Assembly: GCA_023374045.1 (NCBI GenBank)
Contig: CM041776.1
Coordinates: 473,979,375-474,043,374 of the forward strand
Direction of reading: 5' to 3'
Source of the DNA: Limonium bicolor
Taxonomy: Eukaryota; Streptophyta; Magnoliopsida; Caryophyllales; Plumbaginaceae
DNA: 64,000 nucleotides
The translations under genes were made by a program, and so were the position numbers. Below the pieces are notes generated by a model. It saw only the letters and a program-made list of their open reading frames with translations. It made no database searches and had not been told where the DNA came from. Shown here piece after piece: positions 10,881 through 22,822 of the stretch (within the stretch, counting starts at the first letter, position 1; each line of letters opens with the position of its first letter).

Positions 10881-11017
10881 AATCTTTTTTTCCAGCAGTG
10901 ATGATATATATTACATGGAAACTACTATATTATTTTACAAGTGAAAAAAGTGACAAGCAGACATACGTGCGCAAATACTACAAGTGTAATATAAACCGGT
11001 TTATAGCTATGCATATA

Positions 11018-11656
11018 TTACCCTATTTTTTCATAGAGCTCTCGAGGTAACCGTGGTGCGAGCAAAACATCAAGTGGAGATAGCATAGAGCTTGTCATCC
11101 CAGTACCCTCTTTCATTCCAATAGGTTCACCCAGAGGCAATGAAAGCTCAAACCCATGCAACAAATTGGCAAGTGTAAAAGACAAAGATTCAAGAGCGAA
11201 GGTTATCCCAGGACATATTCTCCTTCCAGCACCAAATGGGATAATCTCAAAGTTTAGACCCCTCACATCATAGTCTTTGTGAGCATCCATTAAAAATCTC
11301 TCCGGAAAAAACTCCTCAACCCGGTCCCCCCATACGCGGGGATCTCGATGGATCTTATGTAGGTTAAGAAACAACCTAGATCCTGCTGGAATATGATAGC
11401 CACTCAAGACAACATTCTCGATAGATTCTCATGGAACAGAAAGTGGACCTGGTGGATATAACCGTAGTGTTTCCTTGATGATGGCTTGTAAGTATACAAA
11501 GTGATGCAAATCAGTTTTCTCCACCAATCTTTCTCTACTGACGTGTGAGTCTATCTCATTCTGTGCTTTCTTAAGCACTGTGGGATTGTTCAAGAGTAAA
11601 GATAGAGCCCATGTTAAAGTGACTGAAGAGGTTTCTGCCCCTGCTAAAACCATCAT
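11018..11656 (-). pseudogene. CYP82-type P450 exon 2
   Basis: It holds the I-helix motif AGAETS, the K-helix ETLR, the PERF-region FFPERF and the haem loop FGAGRRICPG with its ligand Cys, then runs to a natural stop. An acceptor CAG precedes ATG ATG at 11656. A TGA at 11429-11431 lies between PPGPLSVP and ESIEN, where related CYP82 proteins have Arg or His. CGA to TGA by methyl-CpG deamination explains it. Otherwise the frame is open, so loss of function looks fairly recent or is only partial in sequence terms. Confidence 0.93.
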
Positions 11657-12039
11657 CTGTATAAACAATATAGATTAGCAAATATGAGTGGTTATCACAT
11701 AATTATTGTATTCGAATAAAATTGGGACATGTCTTATCTTATGAAGTTCTTTTTCTACTCAGTAAACTGGCTCATTTTTTATACTATTAAACATTTCTAA
11801 GATAATCAATATGATCTACCATTTTTCTAGGCATGCAAATGTCTAACCAATAGTGTAATACCTCATACAAAATCTTCCTAGAAACAAAACACTAAATAAA
11901 TAAAAAGTCTGTTTCTCTAGCTGATCACAGAAAAAGCACTTACCATCCACCTAATGGTTTCATTTGCTAATTCTATCTTTAGTAGTAAGTCTATTACGAC
12001 AAGTCATCTACCATATATAGAGCTAGGATGTTAAATTAT
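11657..12039 (-). other. CYP82 intron, 3' part without recognisable repeat
   Basis: AT-rich intron sequence next to exon 2. Probably original intron; nothing else seen. Confidence 0.4.
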
Positions 12040-13365
12040 GTCACACCATCTTATTCAATGCAGATCAATACTTTCACGATGAAATACTCGGTATAGAGTG
12101 TTCTTATCAACAGTATCATCATCTGCACCAGATGTTCTAACATGACCCTCCTCTATACCTTTCTCCATAACTTCATATGTAGTCTTTAATACCGATTTCC
12201 ACCAATGAGCATCAGTGCTTTTGTTTTTCACGTCCCAAATACTCTATCCTGTTATGCTATATTCCCCCGCCAATATCATTAGAGCAGATTGCACATAACC
12301 AGAAACTGAAGTAGAATATTTACACTTACAGCTTTGTTCCATGATAAAATCTCTTTAATACCCAAATCTCCAGCAGCCTTAGGATAACAAATATCGTCCA
12401 TGATATATGATAGAACATCCTATCATCATCCCCCACCCCACCACCCCAAACAAAAAGTTCCTACAGCTTAATTCCTATGAATGACATCATTAGAAATGAC
12501 GAATATAGTAATCCAAAATCGTTGAATACTCATCAAAATACTCTAATTCAAGATTTAATCTTCTAGTATAACTAAACTTCTGAGAAAACCAAATCTCTAC
12601 TCGTTTAGTCAATCTGGACGTTATATCATTATATTCAACAATTTACAACATACGAGAAGAGAGATAGGAACACCCAAACACCTAACAGGGAATTCACATT
12701 TTGTAAACCTAATATTATCATTGATCCCATTTAACTTCCTCATCCATACCACCAAAGAAAACTTTGCATTTGTTGGGGATAATATTCAGACCACAAACAG
12801 TGAAACTTCATCAATAATCCCCATCATAAGCTGGAAAAAACTAATATCTCCTCTATAGAACAAAATTTTGTCATCCACAAAAAAAGATGTGTCAGACCAA
12901 TCCTTTTACATTTAGAGTAAAACCTGAACATACTGCAACTCTTAAGATCCACCGAGATAAAACTTTCATAGCCAGGGCAAACAACAAAGGGATAAAGTGT
13001 CCCCTTGTCTCAGCTCTTTTCCCCTTAGAAAAGGCCATGAGCTTACCCATTAATCATAGAGGAGAAAAAGAAAAAGTACATCACGTGATGACCCACTTAA
13101 TGAACTTATGATCACATCAAAGACCCCAAAGAACCTCCTCCATAAACTGAGTCATATGCTTTATGCTATCAAGTTTGAAAGCACACCATGGGGACACATT
13201 TTGCCTTTGATAATGTTTCACCATTTAACTACGTAATAAAATGTTACGAGTGAGAGATTTACCATAGACAAACACACCTTGAGTTTCACTAACAATACAA
13301 GGAAGAACAACCTTAAGTCTCGCTGCTAGAATCTTCGATATAATCTTGCCTTCTGATTATATTTT
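12040..13365 (-). pseudogene. Decayed LINE reverse transcriptase (LINE-F)
   Basis: Read on the minus strand the stretch gives, in order, KIISKILAARLKVVLP, QGVFV.GKSLTRN, a palm motif FFVDDKILF (usually FADD), a block ending CLGVPI, and then the C-terminal words KAAGDLGIKEILSWNKA and SIWDVKNKSTDAHWWKSV. These are the fingers, palm and post-palm parts of a plant L1-type reverse transcriptase. Many stops and shifts. Its endonuclease and 5' end are missing. It is more diverged than the CIN4-like copies nearby and runs opposite to them. It sits in the P450 intron, in the same orientation as the gene. Confidence 0.75.
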
Positions 13366-13449
13366 GTTTTCTTCTTTTTTAATTATTTTCCATCAACGAC
13401 CACGAAAGTTAGGGGGCGAAATAGAAAATGAATGAGAAAATTGTACAAC

Positions 13450-14979
13450 CCCATGTTAGGTACATATTGAAGTTACTCCATTCTCACCGCTCTCCCAACC
13501 TTCCGTATATCCTGCTTTAGCTCAGTCGAACATTATAGTATTCTTTTAACCCTCACTCATTGGCTGCTAAAGGGCCTGTGAACCCCGTTCTAATTCTCCG
13601 TCATTTCTTGAAAAACTGCTTGTGAAGCAAAATAAATGCATGGGTATGTCGCTTCATATTGAAATTCTTGACACCATGGTTGATAATTATTCCTTTGTGG
13701 CCATTAAGAAGGAGGGAATTGCTTCGAAAAAAGAGTATTGAGGAAATTCTGTAAAAGATACATCTTGGAAAGAAATTTGGGTTTAGTCTGGTTAATAACT
13801 GTGTGAATAGAGCTTAGATTTTTGTCTCTGCTCCCAAATTCTAGAACATAAGAGGTTTGATTTATGTTTAGATTTGACCAATAAAATGTTCTTTAACTAG
13901 TGCTTAACAAGGGTCCTTGGTTTCTAAACTCCTTTCTTCCGGTGCTTGAGAAGTGGTTCCCTGACATCTTCTTCAACCCTGAAAACCTAAAAAAAAATAT
14001 CATGGTTTGGATTCATCTTCCCAAGCTTCACATTAGCCCCTAGTCCTTATCATGTCCATGGAAACTTTGCACCAAGCTAGGTAATCCTTTGCACACTGAT
14101 CAATACACAACAAAAAATATTTAGGATATTTTATGTTAAAGCCCTGGTTGAGGTCAATTTCAACGAAGACATCGTGAGGAAAAATCAAGATTCCAACCTC
14201 ATTGGGTATCCTACACCAACATGTCTACAATGAATGAGATCCCGTTTCTTGCTCTAACGACAAATCCCTAGCGCCCTTCTCTTTGTACTTCCCTCGCTTC
14301 AGAGCCCCTACCGCTCCCTGGCTAGTGCGTCCCAAATATCCAAAAAAGTTCCACTTGTACCCCTTGTTTTCCCACTATCTCGTGATCTCTTCCCACTCTT
14401 TTTGTTCCCACTCCGGATCTCCCTCGCCCTATCTCCTAAAAAAATCCAAAATGCCTCCTATAGAATCCAAAATTCTCCCCTTACATCCAAAGTTGTTGCT
14501 ACTTGCTCAGTCCAGATTATCCCTATCGTCCCATCGTCTGCCGTTGCTGGGTCCTTCTCCTTCACCTCCATTCTGAATTTGTAAATGTTCACTTCCTTTA
14601 GATTATTCCCGTTCCTAACCAGCGGGATAATTTACATGTGCTCTAAGGCCCCTACCCGTACTTTATCCATGGAGGACTTTTCCCTTTAGTTTGAAAAATC
14701 CTTCTCATATTTTGGCACGGGCAATGGTCTTCAACCCCCCTTCATTCTCCTTCGCACATAATCCCCCAAATGAATATCTTATATGGAATATTAAGGGCTG
14801 TAACGATAGCCCGAAACTTTTAGGGAGATACAAAAATTTGGCCAAGTAAATAACTTTATGCCTTCGGTCTAGTGGAGACCCGAGTTTCTTTCAATAATCA
14901 CAAATCTATTATTTCTTGTTTCTTTTATCACTGTAGCTACTTTCACAATTACTCTACTCACCCTACTAGAGGCATCTGG
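13450..14979 (+). pseudogene. Decayed CIN4-like LINE, 5' half (LINE-A)
   Basis: Fragments match the better-preserved LINE at 20951-26447. SFLEKLLVKQ with GMSLHIE (about 13600-13700) matches its SFLDMLLAKQ with GMSLRSD. The ORF1 region FNPEN...WIHLPKLH (about 13970-14030) matches FNPKD...WIQLPGLH. The ORF2 start, with a MN/NVRG-like block, falls near 14770. Heavily mutated, no usable frame. It is cut at 14979 by a solo LTR and resumes at 19158. Confidence 0.72.
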
Positions 14980-15503
14980 TGAAATACCCCGGACTTAATT
15001 AGGGTGATTAAATTACTCTAATATAATATTGAGGGCCTATTAGTGCCTAATAAATCTTGGTAAGGAAAATAATTCCAAAAGAAACAAGAAAACACTAAAT
15101 TGAGCGTTAAGTGACCGTAAGAGGAATACAACCTTAAAGAGGGTATTAAATGAATTTAAAAGGCTTAATAATGCCTAAGTAATATATGGGAACAATTACC
15201 GAAGAAAACGGATCCATAAAACAAATTAAAACGCTAATAAAGCTTTAGTGCACATTTTTCGAGAAAACCCGAAAACGTGACTTTAAGTGGTTGAATGAAC
15301 CCGTAAAAATTATAGTTCATAATAAACATTAATGGGAGTATAATAACCATTAAAATTAAAGAAACGAGAAAATTTCGGAAAACGGGCCCAGTTAGTGAAT
15401 AGTGCTAAACTGGGTAAATAAACGAGCGTTTTCTGTAAAAGATGAAAAACGCTCAAGCTGGTACTAATATAGTGGCCCGGTTTTAATTAGTAAGCAGCCC
15501 CAC

Positions 15504-15520
15504 TCACACACACACACACA
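15504..15520. repeat. CA microsatellite and AAAG-rich run
   Basis: Eight or so CA units, followed at 15531-15563 by AAAG/GAAAG purine-rich sequence, just before a TCTC-rich leader-like stretch in LTR-A. Confidence 0.8.
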
Positions 15521-16905
15521 CTAAATAAGTAAAGAAGGAAAGAAAAGAAAGAAAGAAAGGAAAAGTGCATAAAGCACTTTTCACTCTCTCTCTTATCTCA
15601 CTCTCACATTTCTCTTCCTCTCACCCGTATCCCCATCTCCCTCTCTGGCAATTTTCCTCCTCTCCTTCTTCCTCCTTGCGATTTTGCAGCTCTTCCATGG
15701 CAGCTCCTATATCTCCACTTACCCAAGCTTTAATAAAGCTCCAAATCAAAAACAAATTACATATTTGAACTCCCCTCATCCTCCTCTACCTTTCTCTCTT
15801 TTCGAAATTGTGAAAAGATGAGTTTCAACTCCATGGGTTTTCCCCATTTGAAGAGGAAAGCACATCATCTTGTAGCTTGGAGTCTCCTTTTCCTTCTAAG
15901 GTAAAATTTCATTGAAAAACTCATTCTTGTTCTACCTCCTTTGGTGACCGATTTTTACCCCTTTGTAATGCCTTGTTTTCTTCTTGATTTTGAGCTCCAT
16001 TTCAACCCTCCAATGGTGGAGTAACTCCCTTCTTGATTCAAGGGTGAGAACCCCTCTAAAAAATCATCAAAGGTAAACCTTAACCTTGTGTTTAAGCCTT
16101 AAATCGTTTTAGAGATTCTTAAGGGTTTTAGAATTTAATTGAACTTATTTTTGTGTTCCTTGAATGTTGGGATGGAGTTTGGAAACTCCATTCCCACTTG
16201 ACCGAATTTGGGAAGAGGAGAATCATAGAGGAATTTGTGAATTAAGGTAAGAAACCCACCTTAAAGCTTGATTCAAATTGCTTTAGGTTTTGGGTTGGGT
16301 TAAATTTAATAATGAACGCAAAATATGAGTGATAGTGTGCTTGGTTGAAAGTTGATGGATTTGTGAACATAATTGTGAACTAATGGCCTTGGAGCCAAGT
16401 GTTTGGAGTTTGTGAATTATAATGTTGTTTGGTGAATTTTTGAGAATATGTTGTGTGCTGGTAGGACCCCTTGTGGGTGTGGCTAGATTATGAATGAAAT
16501 TGGTGAGATTCGATGGTTTGGAGTATTGGAATGCTTTAGAAAAACTAGAAAAGAGCAAGTGTGCAAGACTTAGGAAATGGAGAGTGAACTTGGTTATGGA
16601 CAATGCAAATGGCTAGGAAGATGTGGTGATGGTCAATAAGAGGTTTGGTAAGGTGGTAGAAGATTGTAACCCACTAATGAGAAGTTAGACATGCACTGGT
16701 GTGCAAATGTAACAGTAAGGGTGGAAAATTTGTAGAAGTTGAGCTAGGATTTGAGTAGAGATTTGACCAATGGGTTGAAGAGGTTTAGAGCATGTTTTGA
16801 GGTGTTTAAACATGTAGGAAACATGTGAAAGATTATGAAATGATTTGGGGTGAATTAGGGGTTGAAAAATGATGGAAAACGGTAAATTTTGACAGTTCGA
16901 GAGGT

Positions 16906-17085
16906 GGTCCGGGTTTGCAAATCGGTACACAAACCCGGACCATAGCAAAAACATGGCAGAAAGAGATTTCAGGGGGTGGTCCGGGTTTGTAAACCCAGAC
17001 ATATACCCGGACCACATAGAAAAATGACCAGAAACCAATTTCAGTGTCTGGTCCGGGTTTGTAGACCCGGACACAAACCCCGACC
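16906..17085. repeat. 72-bp-period hairpin array in solo LTR-A
   Basis: Three units at 16906, 16978 and 17050, exactly 72 bp apart. Unit 1 is 12+12+12: arm GGTCCGGGTTTG, loop, arm CAAACCCGGACC. Spacers read GGCAG...GATTTCAGGG and CCAG...AATTTCAGTG before the next unit, resembling the Athila-1 spacers that contain ATTTCAGGCAT. It lies about 1.9 kb into the LTR. Confidence 0.95.
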
Positions 17086-19157
17086 ACTATAAAAATCCAT
17101 CAGAAAGTGTTTATAAGGGTTCTAAGCATGAGGGATTGATTGGTATTGGTTTTAGGTGATGTTTAGGAGTTGTTTGGTGACCTTTAAAGGTCCTAAGAAG
17201 TGAAAACAAGTGTGACGAGTGATTGAGATAGTTGTGAGTTTAAGAGCACATAAACCAAAACCAAAGAATAATGGGTTAACGGGGTTAATTACGGGAGTGC
17301 TAGTTTACATACCGTAGTACTTTAAATTAATGCAGATGTCTAAAATATTATCAGTGAATCAAGAGTAAGATTTGAGGAATGAGTGTTAGCCGAGGAACAT
17401 GAGAACGCCCGGTAACGTAAAACCATGGTGTAAGGTATGATTTCTTCATGCTCTGTATCCTAACTTGGTTACCCCGATTTGTGTGCTTGTTATTATGTGA
17501 TCACCTAACAAGATAAATACATGAATCGGATTGTGTGTACTCTCTAGTGTTGTATGGTATTGTTTGTGGTTGGATTGTATTTCTTTAAATGAAGTTTGTA
17601 TAATTCATGAAATGTGGATTGGGAATGATTTGTGTGATTGAGATTGTGTGTGGTAGTGCGACTCATAGTTGAGTCTTGTATGAGTAGAGACTCATAGAGG
17701 GAGTCAAGTGCAAACTGATAAAATGGTGAAAACACGCCACAACTATTGAACCAATACACGTTAACATAAACCTACGAACACACTAGGACGTGAGAAAACA
17801 TTCGGGAGTAGCAACCTCCCGGTAACGGTGAGAGAACTGAAACAACTTAATCCATATGATAAATATTAGTGGAAGCATATGAGTAACCTCTAAATAGAGC
17901 ATTGGTAGGTTGTTCGAAATACGAACCTTGAGTAAAGTAAAGCTTGGTAAGGGATCACCAAACCCCTTAGAGATATAGTCGAAACCCAATGAGAGGAACC
18001 GACTAACATGAGCAATGTCCCGAACATGAGAGTATTCAATAAGTTGGTTGAAACCTTAAATCTTAGAATACTAGACATCAAGGAATTCCCTAAACCATTA
18101 GATGTTATCGAGAGAGATACTTCTAGGCTAATCCTTGAGATTGTGAGTTAACTTCGAGAGTGGAGTTATGGGAAATTGAGTAGTCGTGTAGTGAACCGGA
18201 CATTTGAGTATTTGAGGAGCTAACTGTATAGCCCTATTTGTATTTGAGCCCGGTGGTGGGTCTTGTGTATGACCCTACCCGGAGGTCGTGAGAATGACTT
18301 AACATACACTTTGAGCATTGAGTATTGAGAATTGGGCGTTGAGAATTGAGTTGTGAATTGAGGGACTTGAGAATTTGAGTTGAGTGGAGAATTGAGTTGA
18401 GTGTTATAGACCTTGTTGAGATTGTGAGTAAGAGTACCCAAGGGAGTGGGTAGAACATGAGTAATCGAGTAAGGCATGGTGAGGTAGAAACCCTCAAGCC
18501 TAATTAAAGAACATATTAAACTAACCCCTTGATGTGTGTTAGTGCTAGTGTTCAATGTTGAGCTTGTTTATGAATGTACATATATAATGTATGTTGTATG
18601 CATGCTGTTTGAAATAAAATGAACCGCATGCTCTCGACCAATTAGTCGGCGTACCCTCGCTAGTACGCGGGGTATGCGGAAGACATATTCAGCGTAAGCT
18701 GAGCCCCTAGGGGCAACGTTTTTAGTGTGCAGGTACCCGAAGTAGACAGGATCGCAATAAGAGACCAGCTAAGCATGGGTAGTTATTATGAAATGTAGTT
18801 GTTGTATTGTGGATTTGTAAGACCGAAAGGTCATTGTTAAACTGGGGAATTGTAAATACTCGGTATAGAACGGATTTGGGATTATACTATATGTAATGGA
18901 TTGAAGGGTGTATTTAGTTTGAGAATTGATTAAGTAAAGGAAGTTTCTCTTGTATAGTGTACTCGGTGTAAGACCCATCAGACCGATATTGTATACGCTG
19001 TTGTATTTGAGTTTGGATTTGGCCTAGCTAGTCACGTGGGTGACTAGCGACATTGTATCACACCCGGTTGTAGTATTGAATTCCGCTGCATTATGGTTGG
19101 TAGTTGAGACGGGTTAGGAGATAATGGTGTGATTACCGGTTGGGGTGTTACATCTGG

Positions 19158-20950
19158 GTTCTTTTTACCCATTCATTATTACATTTGCTCCTTCATTCCT
19201 CTACACAAATGCTCTCATGTAAGAATATTTTTAATAGCGCTTACTCCTTCACTATCTTCATCACCTATGGAAGGAACAATCTTGCCACTAGATCCTAGTT
19301 GTGGGAAGAAAGTGAGGTCCTCTTAACCAGAATCCCACTAGATCCTGGGTCGTAACGGGCAATTTCAAAAATATCGTGTTTCTGATGAGAAGTTCAATAT
19401 CCACTCCTTATCCACTAAAGAGTATCATGATTTTTCTTAATGTTTCGCCAATGCAAATTTGTTTGATCTGAACTACTACAGTCACTTCTACATTTGGTGG
19501 AACAATGAGTACAACCAAGACCAGGTCATGGGGAAGATTGACCGTGCTCTTGTAAACGAATATTGGATCTTGGCTTTCCCTGCTAGCTTTTCTTATTTCC
19601 TCCCCATCCTCATCTCTGACCACATTTATATGTTTATCTCCGTTCCCAGATCGTCCCCTTAAAAAAGAAGTTTAAGTTTCATAAAATTTGGGTTGAAGAT
19701 CCCTCTTTTCTCTCTCTTGTTAGGGATGCTTGGAGCCTCCCAACCAAAGGTAGTATGATGTACTCTCTTGTTGGGAAACTTTTTAACCTCAAAGGCATTC
19801 TATCCTCCCTTCACAGGAAAGAATTCAGCTCTTTCTTCCTAAAATCCCAATCCATAGAGATGAGCTTTGTGACACCCAATTGCAGCTTGGCCAAGAACCG
19901 TGGAATGTGATCCTCCTCTTCAGAAAGAAATTCCTTAGGACGATCTCCTCACCCGTGACAACATGAGCTCTTGTTCCTTGGGCTATAGACCCATCACCGG
20001 CTGCAATAGCATTGACAAGGACATCAGTAAATCCTACCATATTGCCTCAAAGTGATTTTCCTCTCCCTTGTGGATGAGAGTCAGACTGCCCTTATTAAAG
20101 GTAGGTTCATTTCGGAAACATCTAGATTTTCTCTAGCTGGATGAAGCACTTCCAAAGAGCACACATCTATGCAAGATAGAAATGGCTATTAGGAAGGTTT
20201 TTGACATAGTTGATTGGAACTTCCTCTGCGTCATTATTTCCTTTCTTAATTTCCCTTTCATTTATTAACTAGATTATGCAGTGTGTTTCTTGCACATCAT
20301 TCTCTATAAATGTTAATGGTTCCCTCACTGGGTTCTTCAGAGGTGAGTGTGGGCTTTTGTAGGGGGCCCCATTTCCATATGTATCTCTTTGTCCTGGTCA
20401 CTGACATGCTTTCTAGCCTACTTAACCAGCTCTGTTACTCCCCTAATTTCAACTATCGCCCAGCCTATAGAAATCTTTATATCTCCCACATGTTCTTCGC
20501 GGATGATGATCCTTTTTTTTGTAGGGCCATCTGAAGTCGATTTTCCTAATTCGTGGTAAAGTTTACTTATTCTTGGAGGCCTTAGTCTTAGTCTTAACCC
20601 TCCATAAATCATGTACATTCCTCGGGGGAATTCCCCCACTTTCGCCTGATGTTACATCCTCTCATATGGCTTCATGAAAGGCACCTTCCTTTTCCGTTGT
20701 TTTGATATCCCTATCTCTACTAGAAAACCAAGAATCTCTAACTTTGGTCCGTTGATGACAGCATGCGCAAGTATATCTCTTCCCGGTGAGGGAAGCATTT
20801 GTCTTTTGTGAGTTGCCTATCCCTCATACAAGTTATTTTTGTGGAATTTAGAGCTGTTGGGTTTCTTGTATAATCATCTCAAATAATGTCATAAAAAGCA
20901 TAAATAAGAGCTTTCACTATTTTCTCTGGTGGTATGTTGCGCCCCAGTTC
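19158..20950 (+). pseudogene. Decayed CIN4-like LINE, 3' half (LINE-A)
   Basis: Continuation of the LINE interrupted by LTR-A. Endonuclease C-terminal block FYIWWNNEYNQDQVMGKIDRAL (19491-19550, matching FTWWNNQ...GKIDRVL in LINE-B), a palm region with FADDDPFF (20497-20520), and a trace of the FLWSG block near 20915. Many stops and shifts; no translatable ORF2. It passes into LINE-B at about 20950, so LINE-B probably inserted into LINE-A's 3' part. Confidence 0.72.
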
Positions 20951-22817
20951 TGTTGGTGGAGATGATATTTCCAAAGACTGTGTCGGGGATCCTAAGGCTA
21001 ATTATTGTATCAATAGTTCGATTTCTATCTCCGCCATTTGCGGATCTGTTGTGGGTGCTGAAGCTGAGGCACTTTCTGATTCTGGAACTGATCCGCACAC
21101 CCTCTCTGTTGTGGGTGCCGTTGGCGATTCCAACCTAAGAATTGATGAAACTGGCGTGCCTATTTCAGAGCAGCCCTTGGATGAGTCTCGTGGTAGCAAG
21201 CTGGCTGACTATGTGAATAATGCTTCACAACCTTTAAACAATCGATGTGGCATTGTCGTTGTTAGCAGTGGTGGTGTCGAGGAGTCGGGTCCCCCAATCA
21301 ATGACCCGCAGATCAAATTTCATAATAATGGGAGTGTACAATTTATCCTGGATGAGTGTCCTTCTGGGGCCCCGGCCATAGATCTGTTCGTGGAGCTTTC
21401 GGGTCCCCCTCCTGACTTGGCTCTACAAGACTATCTCAATAGACCAGACCCTAGCTCACCGGTTGCTGTGGACAAGGCGTTCCCACCTCTCTCCAGGGCC
21501 CCAGGCCCCAGTGTGCAACCCGTAGGAGGCAAAGTTGGTGCTCGAGTTCCAATCGCTAAAAGAACCTCCAGACCTAGCGTCCCGGGCAAAGGGAGAAATC
21601 CTAGCTCGACAGGTACTAATTCTAACCCTTCCTTTCTTGATATGCTTCTTGCAAAACAAAAGTCAAATTTTGGCATGTCTCTACGATCAGATAGTAATGA
21701 CAATATAGACCATGATAGCCCGTTTGTCTCTATTGAAGAGGATGACCTTTTGCCTGAAATTGACTATTGGAAGAATGCGTTAGTAGGCCATATCTGGGGA
21801 AAAAATTTGGCTTCAATGTGGTCAGAGAAGGACCTCCAACAAGTTCTAGATAAGGGCCCCTAGCTCCTATACTCGTCCCCTCTGGTTCTTAAAAAATGGG
21901 CTCCAGACTTTTCCTTCAATCCGAAAGATCTTAATCGCATCCCCGTTTGGATTCAGCTCCCAGGCCTCCATACTAGCTTGTGGTCCCAATCGAGCCTTAG
22001 AAAGATCTTCTCTAAGATTGGCCCACCCCTTCATACTGATCAATCTACAGCCTCAAAAACTAGGATTTCCTATGTTAGAGTCCTCGTCAAAGTGGACTTC
22101 AACCTTGATCTCGTTAGAGAAATTGAGATTCGTGCCCCCAGTGGCTCCGTGGTTAAGCATGTTGTCTATGAATGGGAGCTGATCACTTGCTCTTCTTGCA
22201 GCCTCCTTGGTCATTCGTCTACTCGCTGTCCTAGCATTGCTCACCCTGGACCAACTCGACCAGAGCGCTCTTAGGTTTCTAAACCGCCTTCCCACCGCTC
22301 ATCACCTTAGCCCCCGGGTCTTGTCCCTAGGGTGAGCTCTCAAGCCGTGGTAGGCTCCCCCGCCCAAGCTCTATTACCGAGCTCGCTGGCTCCCTCAACC
22401 CAGCCTCTCCCTTCCGAGAGTGTGGCTCCTAAGCCCGCCGCTCCTTGTCCCTAATCTTCGCTGTTATCGACGCAATCTTCTATGAATCAATCGTCTAGGG
22501 CCCCTTCCTGGGGTCTCACCTCTCAGCTGGCCTCTGCCCAGACTCCTGGCACCCTCCTTGGTTCCCTTGGCCCTGAATGCTCAGGTGGACCGGTCTCCTC
22601 CCCCTCCCCTAATAATCCTTATTTATTAATGTCTCCCTCTCTTCAACTTGTGCTTAACCCCATTGCTGAAGAACCTTGGCAGGAGGTCCCCTCTAATGGA
22701 AGTAGCCCCCACGTTAAGGCTCTTCAGTCTTTCCCTGAGGACCTTTCCCTCCAGCTTACTAATTCATTTGCTATCCTGGATAAGGGCAGTGCCCTTCCCG
22801 GCCCCTCCTCTACCCCT
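20951..22817 (+). pseudogene. LINE-B ORF1 (nucleic-acid-binding protein), broken
   Basis: L1-type ORF1 product would bind element RNA and chaperone it. The first open stretch reaches a TAG at 21861-21863 where Trp is expected. The same frame then continues with FNPKDLNRIPVWIQLPG (DUF4283-type block) and a CCHC zinc knuckle, CSSCSLLGHSSTRC, at 22188-22229. A TAG-terminated Pro/Ser-rich tail follows. The N-terminal part is short and its start uncertain because the copy joins LINE-A near 20950. Shares the knuckle and flanks with LINE-C (35370-35415). Confidence 0.8.
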
Positions 22818-22822
22818 TCTCT

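Larger units (their letters stand above)
8634..10900 (+). mobile_element. CACTA element 2, terminal portion with Ulp1 gene
   Basis: The right end TTTTTTTCCAGCAGTG (10885-10900) is a CACTG-type CACTA terminus. The preceding 300 bp are packed with AAAGAACGCTT/AAGCGTTCTTT inverted repeats. Upstream is a Ulp1-type protease gene, a cargo often seen in plant CACTA and Mutator-like elements. Its left part is missing: CACTA element 1 ends directly against the protease exon at 8633/8634, so element 1 (or a fragment of it) is nested in element 2. Confidence 0.75.
14980..19152 (+). mobile_element. 4.2 kb solo LTR (TGAAATACCCC family), LTR-A
   Basis: It begins TGAAATACCCCGGAC, ends TTGGGGTGTTACA, and is flanked by the duplication TCTGG (14975-14979 and 19153-19157). 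No internal domain or primer site lies within, so it is a solo LTR left by recombination between two LTRs. The complementary ends (ACCCC/GGGGT) and great length suggest a Ty3/gypsy chromovirus of Tekay/Del type, an inference without pol. Inside are a CA microsatellite (15504-15520), a purine-rich run, a pyrimidine-rich leader-like stretch (15565-15700), a three-unit hairpin array (16906-17085) and a palindrome GCCCCTAGGGGC near 18703. Relatives fill 55084-64000. Confidence 0.85.
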
